NCBI GenBank assembly: GCA_018714645.1
Contig: DVND01000113.1
Location: forward strand, 1 to 12,300
Direction of reading: 5' to 3'
Source of the DNA: Candidatus Avimonoglobus intestinipullorum
GTDB taxonomy: Bacteria > Bacillota > Clostridia > UBA1381
DNA length: 12,300 nucleotides
Position numbers and translations under genes: made by a program. The notes under the pieces were generated by a model. It saw only the letters and a program-made list of their open reading frames with translations, had not been told where the DNA came from and made no database searches. Position 1 is the stretch's first letter, and the number at the start of each line of letters is the position of its first letter. Of this stretch, positions 1-6,456 are shown piece after piece.

Positions 1-54
1 ATAATTGGAAAAAATCAAGAGGTATTTTAAAAAAAATCAAATAAGTTTTTGCTA

Positions 55-83
55 TTGAAAAAAGTTTAAGATCGTGGTATAAT
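55..83 (+). promoter_or_regulatory. Sigma-A promoter of ferritin gene
   Basis: TTGAAA (55-60) and a perfect TATAAT (78-83) are separated by 17 bp and preceded by a very A/T-rich stretch that could act as an UP element. Transcription would begin near 90, just before the AGGAGG at 95-100, so the leader is very short. No Fur- or PerR-type palindrome was recognised around it. Confidence 0.85.
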
Positions 84-107
84 AGTTGCGGAAAAGGAGG
101 GAAAAAT

Positions 108-620
108 ATGTTGGATAAAAAAGTAGTGGAACTGCTGAACACGCAGGTGAATAAGGAATTTTATTCTGCGTATTTGTATTTGGATATTGCAAATTACTAT
201 ACGGAGCAGGGGCTGGACGGTTTTGCGAACTGGTATAATATCCAGGCGCAGGAGGAACGGGATCATGCGCTGCTGTTTATAAAATATTTGCAGAACAACG
301 ATGAAAAGGTGACGCTTGACGCAATCGCGAAGCCGGACAAGGCGTTTGATACCAATATGGCGCCGCTGCAGGTGGGCTATGAGCATGAGCAGTATGTGAC
401 GGGCCTGATCCATGCAATCTATGATCAGGCATATTCGGTGAAGGATTTCAGGACAATGCAGTTTTTGGATTGGTTTGTGAAGGAGCAAGGCGAGGAAGAG
501 ACCAACGCAAAGAACCTGATCACAAAGATGGAGCTGTTTGGAAGCGACGCAAAGGGGCTTTATATGTTGGACAATGAGCTGGGGGCCAGAGTGTATTCCG
601 CGCCGTCCCTGGTGTTGTAA
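108..620 (+). CDS. ftnA: Ferritin (FtnA-type, non-haem iron storage)
   Basis: This is a cytosolic 24-mer-type ferritin that oxidises Fe(II) and stores it as a ferric mineral. The 170-residue length fits bacterial FtnA. The full ferroxidase centre is present at FtnA numbering: Glu17, Glu50 and His53 (in the QAQEERDHA helix), Glu94, and Gln127 with Glu130 (in KEQGEEE). No haem-ligand Met was recognised in the usual bacterioferritin position, so ferritin is preferred over Bfr. The ATG at 108 has AGGAGG seven bases upstream. The gene is monocistronic, with its own promoter and a strong terminator immediately after it. The function is family-based; nothing in the sequence shows iron control. Confidence 0.96.
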   Translation: MLDKKVVELLNTQVNKEFYSAYLYLDIANYYTEQGLDGFANWYNIQAQEERDHALLFIKYLQNNDEKVTLDAIAKPDKAFDTNMAPLQVGYEHEQYVTGLIHAIYDQAYSVKDFRTMQFLDWFVKEQGEEETNAKNLITKMELFGSDAKGLYMLDNELGARVYSAPSLVL

Positions 621-636
621 AATCATTCAAGGAACA

Positions 637-676
637 AAAGGCGGGCAGTTTTTGCCCGTCTTTATTCTTTTTTTCA
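637..676 (+). terminator. Rho-independent terminator after ferritin
   Basis: The arms 637-647 and 653-663 form an 11-bp stem with one G-U pair and a GTTTT loop, built on CGGGCA/TGCCCG. A T-rich tract with a run of seven T's follows up to about 675. It separates ferritin from the membrane-protein operon. Confidence 0.88.
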
Positions 677-684
677 AAAAAGTA

Positions 685-713
685 TCGCAATTTTCCGGCA
701 GCTGTGATACAAT
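685..713 (+). promoter_or_regulatory. Probable promoter of the membrane protein-mtaD-ahcY operon
   Basis: TACAAT (708-713) is a good -10. TCGCAA (685-690), 17 bp upstream, is a weak -35 matching three of six consensus bases. Transcription would start near 720, which favours the ATG at 747 over the upstream TTG/ATG at 723 and 726, because those would lie almost at the transcript end. Confidence 0.5.
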
Positions 714-746
714 ACACGGTGATTGATGAGAAGGGAATGGTTTTGG

Positions 747-1592
747 ATGGAAAAATTGCCAAAAGGGGTAAAACGGCGCGTGACGCTGTATATTGTTTTG
801 CGGTTATTGGTGATCGTTGTTTTGATTCTTCAGATCCATCAACGGAACTATAATAACGTTTTTACCTGTATTTTGACGCTGGTGCTGTTCATGATTCCGG
901 CGATTGCGGACAGGAAACTGAACATCAAGCTTCCAACTGCCCTGGAGGTGGTCATCCTCCTATTTATCTTCGCGGCGGAAATTTTAGGGGAAATACAGGG
1001 GTTTTATCTGGCGTTCAAATATTGGGACCTGATGCTGCACACCATCAATGGTTTTTTGATGGCAGCCATCGGTTTTGCCATGATTGATATTTTAAATCAG
1101 AACCCGCGGATCCATATCAACCTGTCGCCTGCGTTCGTGGCGTTTGTGGCGTTCTGCTTCTCCATGACGATTGGCGTGGTCTGGGAGTTTTTTGAATTTG
1201 GGATGGACACCTATGCCCGTACCGATATGCAGAAGGATACGCTTTGCCAGACTGTCTCCAGCGTGGATTTCAATCCGGCGGGCGTGAATGTGCCCGTGGT
1301 GGTTTCTGATATACAGGAGACGGTTATTCACGGGACCATCAAAGGGGAACAGACGGAACTGGTGATTGAGGGCGGGTATCTGGATACCGGCCTGCGTGAT
1401 ACCATGGAGGATATGCTGGTCAACCTGATCGGCGCAGTGGTCTTTTCCGGGCTGGGCTTTTTTTACATCAAGAATAGAGGAAAGGGCAGGATCGTCCCCA
1501 GCTTTATCCCGCGGCTGAAAACAAAAGCGGAAATCGCGGAAACCGAGAAGGAGCTGGAAGAATTACGGCAAAAAAGAGGGAAAACAGAATGA
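747..1592 (+). CDS. Six-helix integral membrane protein, function unassigned (DUF2238/YjdF-like)
   Basis: 281 residues from the ATG at 747, which has AAGGGA ten bases upstream; an in-frame TTG at 723 and ATG at 726 lack a ribosome binding site. Hydrophobic segments lie near residues 12-30, 37-55, 64-84, 97-116, 128-150 and 222-242. A polar 70-residue loop falls between the last two, and a charged, Glu/Lys-rich, possibly coiled-coil tail covers 259-281. Polar residues sit in or at the ends of helices: WDLMLH (Asp94, His98), WEFFEFGMD (Glu147, Glu150, Asp154) and DTMEDM (Asp219, Asp222). This layout recalls the DUF2238/YjdF group of uncharacterised membrane proteins; that assignment is from memory and not certain. 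The stop overlaps the mtaD start by 4 bases (ATGA), so translation is probably coupled to mtaD and ahcY. A transport role for a nucleoside or SAM-derived compound would be a guess. Confidence 0.8.
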   Translation: MEKLPKGVKRRVTLYIVLRLLVIVVLILQIHQRNYNNVFTCILTLVLFMIPAIADRKLNIKLPTALEVVILLFIFAAEILGEIQGFYLAFKYWDLMLHTINGFLMAAIGFAMIDILNQNPRIHINLSPAFVAFVAFCFSMTIGVVWEFFEFGMDTYARTDMQKDTLCQTVSSVDFNPAGVNVPVVVSDIQETVIHGTIKGEQTELVIEGGYLDTGLRDTMEDMLVNLIGAVVFSGLGFFYIKNRGKGRIVPSFIPRLKTKAEIAETEKELEELRQKRGKTE

Positions 1593-2872
1593 ATATTTTA
1601 ATTAAAGACGCGGAAACGTTGGTCCTGAAGCAGGATCAATTTGCAGTTGAAAAACAGGATCTCTATATTGTGGGAGACCGGATCGCAGGGATCGGGGCGG
1701 CGCCGGCGGGATTTTCAGCCGATAAGGTGCTGCAGGCGGCGGACAAGCTTGTGATACCGGGGCTCATCAACGCGCACACCCATTCCTATATGTCCGTGTT
1801 CCGCAATGTGGCGGATGACATGGCGTTTGACGACTGGCTTTTTGGCCATATCCTGCCATTGGAGGACAAGCTCACAAAGGAGGACATCTATTGGGGGACG
1901 CTGCTGGGCTGTATGGAGATGATACAAACAGGGACGACCTGTTTTGCGGATATGAATATCGATATCGCCCCTGTCCTGCGGGGGGCAGAGGAATCCGGGA
2001 TCCGGGCGGTGCTGTCCCGCGGGCTCGTGGGCGAAGGGGAGAACGCAGGCGGGCGCGCCCGTCTGCAAGAAAACCTGGATGCGTATTTAAATTGCAAGAA
2101 TGAAAAAATAACGTTTATGCTGGGGCCGCACGCGCCCTATAGCTGCGATCCCGCGTATCTGAAAACCGTGATGCGTGCGGCGGAGCAATATGGCTTGCGC
2201 ATCCATATCCATCTGTCGGAAAGCGAAAAAGAAGTGGCGGATGTGCGGGAGCAATATGGCTGTACGCCCATTGAGCTGATGGATCAAATTGGGCTGTTCC
2301 AATATCCGACCCTGGCGGCGCATTGTGTTTATACCACGGAGCATGATATACAAATCATGGCCGAAAAAGGCGTGACGGTGGCAACGAACCCCAAAAGCAA
2401 CCTGAAGCTGGCAAACGGTGTCGCGCCGGTTTTGGAGATGCAGAGGCGGGGCGTCAATGTGGCAATCGGGACGGACGGTGCGGCCAGCAACAATACGCTG
2501 AACATGTTTGGGGAAATGAATCTGCTGTCCCTGCTGCATAAAGGCCTCAGCCATGACCCAATGGCGTTGAAAGCGGACGATGTACTGCGGTTTGCAACGG
2601 TCAACGGAGCGAAAGCGGTGGGGCTGGAACGGGAAATCGGCGCGGTAGAAGTGGGGATGAAGGCGGATTTGGCAATTCTGGATATGCATACCACACAATT
2701 CTATCCCCGGAACAATACCCGCGGGGCGTTGGTGTATGCCGCCAATGGGTCAGAAGTGGAAACGGTGCTGGTAAACGGGGATATTCTAATGGAGAACCGG
2801 GAGTTGAAAACGCTGGATGCAGAGCGGGTTTATTATGAATGTGAAAAAGTGCGGGAGAGGATTATGAAATGA
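1589..2872 (+). CDS. mtaD: 5'-methylthioadenosine/S-adenosylhomocysteine deaminase-family amidohydrolase
   Basis: 427-residue metal-dependent amidohydrolase of the MtaD/DadD/TrzA group, which hydrolytically removes the 6-amino group of adenosine-type substrates (SAH, MTA, 5'-deoxyadenosine). Visible metal and catalytic residues are the HxH in INAHTHS (His63, His65), His208 and Glu211 in HIHLSE, His245 in AAHCVY and Asp296 in GTDGAAS. Their order and spacing match the Thermotoga SAH deaminase TM0936. His181 in GPHAPYSC is the usual substrate-binding His. The N- and C-terminal ends form the small beta-sandwich typical of the family. It starts inside the stop of the membrane protein (ATGA) and its own stop overlaps the ahcY start in the same way. 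The ahcY neighbour suggests SAH as the physiological substrate, giving S-inosylhomocysteine. Substrate cannot be fixed from sequence; guanine deaminase or atrazine-type chlorohydrolase is less likely. Confidence 0.9.
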   Translation: MNILIKDAETLVLKQDQFAVEKQDLYIVGDRIAGIGAAPAGFSADKVLQAADKLVIPGLINAHTHSYMSVFRNVADDMAFDDWLFGHILPLEDKLTKEDIYWGTLLGCMEMIQTGTTCFADMNIDIAPVLRGAEESGIRAVLSRGLVGEGENAGGRARLQENLDAYLNCKNEKITFMLGPHAPYSCDPAYLKTVMRAAEQYGLRIHIHLSESEKEVADVREQYGCTPIELMDQIGLFQYPTLAAHCVYTTEHDIQIMAEKGVTVATNPKSNLKLANGVAPVLEMQRRGVNVAIGTDGAASNNTLNMFGEMNLLSLLHKGLSHDPMALKADDVLRFATVNGAKAVGLEREIGAVEVGMKADLAILDMHTTQFYPRNNTRGALVYAANGSEVETVLVNGDILMENRELKTLDAERVYYECEKVRERIMK

Positions 2873-4113
2873 GTGCAATACGGGATATCAAATTGTGGGA
2901 AAGCGGTGCGCGCAAAATCGAATGGGTGAGGCGGAACATGCCTCTGCTGCGCGGTATCGAAGCGGAATTTGCGCGGGAACGGCCGTTTGCAGGCCTGAAC
3001 GTGGCGCTGTCCATCCATTTAGAGGCAAAGACGGCGTACCTGTGTAAGGTGCTGGCGGCGGGCGGCGCGAATATGTTCGTCACCGGCAGCAACCCGCTGT
3101 CCACGCAGGACGATGTGGCGGCGGCACTGGTGCATGAGGGGCTGCATGTGTATGCGTGGCATGCATGTACGGCGGAGGAATATAGAACCCATATGAAGCG
3201 CGTCATCGAAGCCGGGCCGCACATTATCATCGACGACGGCGGGGATTTGGTGAACCTGATCCACACGGAATACCCGGAAAAGCTGGGGCAGGTGCTGGGC
3301 GGCTGCGAGGAAACGACTACGGGCATCATCCGGCTGGTTTCCATGGCTAAGGCGGGCGCGCTGAAGTTCCCGATGGTACTGGTGAACAACGCCAAGTGCA
3401 AGTATCTGTTTGATAACCGCTATGGGACGGGGCAATCCGTCTGGGATGGCATCAACCGTACAACCAATCTGATCGTGGCAGGGAAAACAGTGGTTGTGGC
3501 GGGATATGGCTGGTGCGGCAAGGGCGTTGCCATGCGGGCAAAGGGCTTTGGCGCGCGGGTGGTCGTGACGGAGATCGACCCCATCAAGGCGTTGGAAGCG
3601 CGGATGGACGGCTTTGACGTGATGGAGATGAACGATGCGGCGTGCATCGGGGACCTGTTTGTGACGGTGACAGGCTGCCGGGATGTCATTGGGGCGGAAG
3701 CGTTTTTGCGGATGAAAAACGGCGCTATTTTGTGTAATGCAGGCCATTTCAATGTGGAAGTCAACGTGGAGGAGTTAGAACGCATTGCGGTGCAGAAGGA
3801 AGAACAGCGGGCAAATATCATGGGTTACCGGCTGGAAAACGGGAATTGGCTGTATCTGCTGGCGGAGGGGCGGCTGGTAAACCTGGCTGCCGGCGACGGG
3901 CACCCGGCGGAGATTATGGATATGAGCTTTTCCATACAGGCCATGAGCGCGGCGTATATCGCGCGGAACAGGGGGCGTTTTGAGAAGATGGTTGTGGACG
4001 TGCCCCGGGAGATTGACGAAGAGATGGCACGGCGGAAACTGGCGTCCCTGGGTATCCGCATTGACGAACTGACAGCGGCCCAGCGGCAGTACCTGAACAG
4101 CTGGAATTTGTAA
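2869..4113 (+). CDS. ahcY: S-adenosylhomocysteine hydrolase family (possibly S-inosylhomocysteine hydrolase)
   Basis: NAD-dependent hydrolase that cleaves S-adenosyl- or S-inosyl-homocysteine to homocysteine and a nucleoside, relieving inhibition of methyltransferases. 414 residues, the shorter form like archaeal and Thermotoga enzymes. Motifs in order: SNPLSTQDDVAAA (74-86), DDGGD (122-126), EETTTG (147-152, Glu148 equal to human Glu156), Lys178 and Asp182 (human Lys186, Asp190) before FDNRYG, the NAD loop GYGWCGKG (212-219) with Glu235, AGHFNVEV (291-298), and LAEGRLVNL before GHP. The C-terminus stops at SWNL and lacks the human-type tail with the Lys/Tyr that reach into the neighbouring subunit. 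At the adenine pocket, human HMTVETA is HLEAKTA here, so the residue aligned with Glu59 is Lys54. The start overlaps the mtaD stop by 4 bases. Family certain; adenosine versus inosine substrate open. Confidence 0.93.
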   Translation: MSAIRDIKLWESGARKIEWVRRNMPLLRGIEAEFARERPFAGLNVALSIHLEAKTAYLCKVLAAGGANMFVTGSNPLSTQDDVAAALVHEGLHVYAWHACTAEEYRTHMKRVIEAGPHIIIDDGGDLVNLIHTEYPEKLGQVLGGCEETTTGIIRLVSMAKAGALKFPMVLVNNAKCKYLFDNRYGTGQSVWDGINRTTNLIVAGKTVVVAGYGWCGKGVAMRAKGFGARVVVTEIDPIKALEARMDGFDVMEMNDAACIGDLFVTVTGCRDVIGAEAFLRMKNGAILCNAGHFNVEVNVEELERIAVQKEEQRANIMGYRLENGNWLYLLAEGRLVNLAAGDGHPAEIMDMSFSIQAMSAAYIARNRGRFEKMVVDVPREIDEEMARRKLASLGIRIDELTAAQRQYLNSWNL

Positions 4114-4158
4114 AAGTGCAGCGGCTTTTTTTGGAAATTTCTAATTGTGAGAAAGATA

Positions 4159-4187
4159 TTGATTTTACAGCGTGCATTTGATATAAT
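4159..4187 (+). promoter_or_regulatory. Sigma-A promoter of murA-divIB
   Basis: TTGATT (4159-4164) and a perfect TATAAT (4182-4187) are separated by 17 bp. Transcription would begin around 4194, giving a leader of roughly 75 bases before murA. An inverted repeat overlaps the -10 and the start point. Confidence 0.82.
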
Positions 4188-4212
4188 AAAGTGATATAAG
4201 GAACACTTTATT
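4185..4212 (+). repeat. 9-bp perfect inverted repeat on the murA promoter
   Basis: AATAAAGTG (4185-4193) is followed after 10 bp by its exact complement CACTTTATT (4204-4212). The left arm begins inside the -10 box and reaches the expected start point; the right arm lies just downstream. Because most of the left arm would not be transcribed, a DNA operator is more likely than an RNA hairpin. No known repressor was matched. Confidence 0.55.
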
Positions 4213-4268
4213 CCCAAATTCCATATTATGTACTAAATTGAGAGGGACTATGGGAGGTGTTCTGTTAT

Positions 4269-5525
4269 ATGGGGAAATTCGTAATACAGGGCGGCGGCAA
4301 AATCGAGGGCGAGATTGACGTCCAGGGCGCGAAAAACGCCGTGCTGCCGATCTTGGCGGCTACGATCCTGAATGGCGGAAAAAACGTGATATATAATTGC
4401 CCCGACCTGCGGGATGTTTCGATGACGATTGCGGTTTTAAAAAATCTCGGCTGCCGGGTGAAGCGCCAGAATAAAGTTTTGGTGGTTGAATCGGACCAGA
4501 TTTCAGATTGCAAAATCCCGGAGGAATTGATGCGGCAGATGCGTTCGTCCATTATTTTTTTGGGGGCGATCATCGCGCGGTGCAAAAAAGCGGTGGTCTC
4601 CATGCCGGGGGGCTGTGAAATCGGGAACCGGCCGATTGACTTGCATTTGAAAGCGCTGCGGAAATTGGGCGTGGATATCACGGAAGCGCATGGGTACATA
4701 AACTGCAGCGCAGAAAATCTGCACGGGGATAATATCCAATTGGATTTTCCAAGCGTTGGCGCGACAGAAAATATCATGCTGGCGGCCTGCATGGCGGAGG
4801 GGACGACGGTGATCACCAATGCGGCGCGGGAACCGGAAATTGTGGACTTGGAGCAATTCCTGAACCGCCAGGGCGCGAAAATTTCCGGAGGCGGGACGGA
4901 TGTGATCCGGATTGAAGGCGTTAAAAAGCTATATGGCGTAGAGCATACAATTATCCCGGACCGGATTGTTTCCGCCACATATCTGGCGGCGGCCGCTGCG
5001 ACAGGGGGCAGCGTCATCCTGCGGAATACGGATGCATCGCATATGGGTGCGATCCTGGCGGCGCTGCGGGAGATGGGATGCCGGATTTACACGGAAAAGG
5101 CGCGCATCATTTTGACCGCGCCGGCGGGAAGGCTCAAAAGTATTGAAAAAATTACTACGATGCCTTATCCGGGGTTCCCGACGGATATTCAGTCCCCGTT
5201 CATGTCATTGTGCTGTATTGCGGACGGGACGACCATGTTTGTGGAAAATATCTTTGAAAACCGTTACCAGCATGTGGAAGAACTGGTCCGCATGGGGGCG
5301 GACATCAAAGTGGACGGCAGGGTGGCTGTCATACAGGGCGTCCGGCGGCTTAGCGGGGCCCGGGTGGTTGCGAAGGAACTGCGGGGCGGCGCAGCATTGG
5401 TGGTCGCGGGGCTTGCCGCGGACGGGATTACAGAAATCGAAAACGTGAAATATATTGACAGAGGCTATGAAACCATTGAAATATACTTATCTGCCTGCGG
5501 AGCGGCGATAAAGCGAGAGGAGTGA
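4269..5525 (+). CDS. murA: UDP-N-acetylglucosamine 1-carboxyvinyltransferase (MurA)
   Basis: Catalyses the first committed step of peptidoglycan synthesis, transfer of enolpyruvate from PEP to UDP-GlcNAc in the cytosol. 418 residues, normal for the family. The start MGKFVIQGG matches MurA N-termini and has GGAGGTG nine bases upstream; an in-frame GTG at 4257 lies within that ribosome binding site and is rejected. Key residues are Lys22 (GAKNAVLP), the catalytic loop MPGGCEIGNRPIDLHL with Cys116, and Asp306 in YPGFPTDIQSP. Because residue 116 is Cys rather than Asp, the enzyme is expected to be alkylated by fosfomycin. The duplicated inside-out beta/alpha EPT fold is consistent with the two repeated halves. 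The 3' end runs into divIB without a gap, so the two are co-transcribed. Whether a second murA paralogue exists elsewhere cannot be seen. Confidence 0.97.
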   Translation: MGKFVIQGGGKIEGEIDVQGAKNAVLPILAATILNGGKNVIYNCPDLRDVSMTIAVLKNLGCRVKRQNKVLVVESDQISDCKIPEELMRQMRSSIIFLGAIIARCKKAVVSMPGGCEIGNRPIDLHLKALRKLGVDITEAHGYINCSAENLHGDNIQLDFPSVGATENIMLAACMAEGTTVITNAAREPEIVDLEQFLNRQGAKISGGGTDVIRIEGVKKLYGVEHTIIPDRIVSATYLAAAAATGGSVILRNTDASHMGAILAALREMGCRIYTEKARIILTAPAGRLKSIEKITTMPYPGFPTDIQSPFMSLCCIADGTTMFVENIFENRYQHVEELVRMGADIKVDGRVAVIQGVRRLSGARVVAKELRGGAALVVAGLAADGITEIENVKYIDRGYETIEIYLSACGAAIKREE

Positions 5526-5530
5526 ACCAT

Positions 5531-6319
5531 GTGGCGGGGAATACGGCGGTTGATGCGAACCTCAAGAAACGGCATACCCAGCGGCAGCGCGCGCGGATCC
5601 GCGCGATGAAGCGCCGGCGCGTCATCTTTTTTTCCCTGCTGTTTCTCACTGCCGTGTTGATTGTCATGTTTTTTACGCCGGTCTTTCAAATCCGCAGCGT
5701 GGTAATAGAGGGGAACGAACGGGTTTCCACAGAGCAAATCAGCCAGGCTGTGGGGGAAATTGAAGGAGAGAATCTGTTCCGCACCAGTATGCGGCGGATC
5801 AGGAAAAATTTGCTGGCTATCGCATATGTTGACACCGCCTCCGTAAAGCGGGTGGCGATCCCGCCGTCGGTAAAGGTGACGGTTCTTGAATGCCAGCCGG
5901 CGGCATATATCATAGAAAATGAAAAATATATCATTATAAATGAGAAGGGGAAAGTCCTGGAAGTCAGCGACACGATCCCTGAGGGGATCCCGCAGCTGGC
6001 CGGCTTTTCGCCGACGGTATTTGAGCCCGGGCAGGAATTGGAAATCGACGAGCAAAATAAATATGAAACGGTGCTGCTGTGTATCACAGAGATGCAAAAA
6101 GCCGGTATTTTGAGCGGCGTACGATTGGTGTCGTTTGAGGATGTGTCCAATATCACCTTTAACTATGAGGATCGGCTTGATGTGCTGTGTGGGAGCGAGG
6201 TGGAATTTTCTAAAAAAATGAGCCTGTTTCGGGAGGCGATCCATTCCAGCAAGCTGACGGAAAACTCCAGAGGGACAATTGACCTGAGCGTGACCGGAAA
6301 AGCGGTCTATACGCCTTGA
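5531..6319 (+). CDS. divIB: Cell division protein DivIB/FtsQ
   Basis: Bitopic membrane protein of the divisome that works with DivIC/FtsB and FtsL to control septal peptidoglycan synthesis. From the GTG at 5531 it has 262 residues: a strongly basic cytoplasmic head (about 1-30), one membrane helix (about 31-51), a POTRA domain (about 53-121, beginning FQIRSVVIEGNERVS), then a beta domain with the LEC-P-AAYI stretch and the NEKGKVL turn typical of FtsQ. The GTG at 5531 is chosen because AGGAG (5518-5522) lies 8 bases upstream. An alternative GTG at 5522 overlaps the murA stop (GTGA) and would add three residues, but sits on the ribosome binding site. Extracytoplasmic identity is low in this family; assignment rests on architecture and on the position between murA and ftsZ. 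Confidence 0.88.
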   Translation: MAGNTAVDANLKKRHTQRQRARIRAMKRRRVIFFSLLFLTAVLIVMFFTPVFQIRSVVIEGNERVSTEQISQAVGEIEGENLFRTSMRRIRKNLLAIAYVDTASVKRVAIPPSVKVTVLECQPAAYIIENEKYIIINEKGKVLEVSDTIPEGIPQLAGFSPTVFEPGQELEIDEQNKYETVLLCITEMQKAGILSGVRLVSFEDVSNITFNYEDRLDVLCGSEVEFSKKMSLFREAIHSSKLTENSRGTIDLSVTGKAVYTP

Positions 6320-6395
6320 TTTATTAAAATTATACAAAGCTGGACGGGGTTTGTGCAAAAAAGTGAAAAAAATGAAATAATTTATCATATAGCAC

Positions 6396-6424
6396 TTGAA
6401 TAAATGTGAAAAACATAGTACAAT
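6396..6424 (+). promoter_or_regulatory. Sigma-A promoter of ftsZ
   Basis: TTGAAT (6396-6401), a 17-bp spacer, and TACAAT (6419-6424) lie in the 137-bp A/T-rich gap between divIB and ftsZ. AAGGAGG (6441-6447) follows, nine bases before the ftsZ ATG. No terminator is evident after divIB, so read-through from the murA promoter probably adds to ftsZ expression. Confidence 0.75.
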
Positions 6425-6456
6425 AAATAGAGAGAAGTGTAAGGAGGAATATACGA

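Noticed and set aside
723..749. TTG (723) or ATG (726) as start of the membrane protein
   Set aside because: Neither has a ribosome binding site and both lie within about 10 bases of the inferred transcript start; ATG at 747 has AAGGGA upstream.
4113..4140. Possible terminator after ahcY (GTGCAGCGGC followed by seven T's)
   Set aside because: Only a 4-bp GCTG/CAGC stem with a long loop could be drawn, so it is too weak to list, although the T run is suggestive.
5522..5530. GTG at 5522 as divIB start (GTGA overlap with the murA stop)
   Set aside because: It overlaps the AGGAG that correctly precedes the GTG at 5531; it remains possible but is less likely.
5465..6388. Long open frame antisense to divIB (about 307 codons)
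   Set aside because: It has no recognisable motif or ribosome binding site, and the sense strand encodes a clear DivIB.
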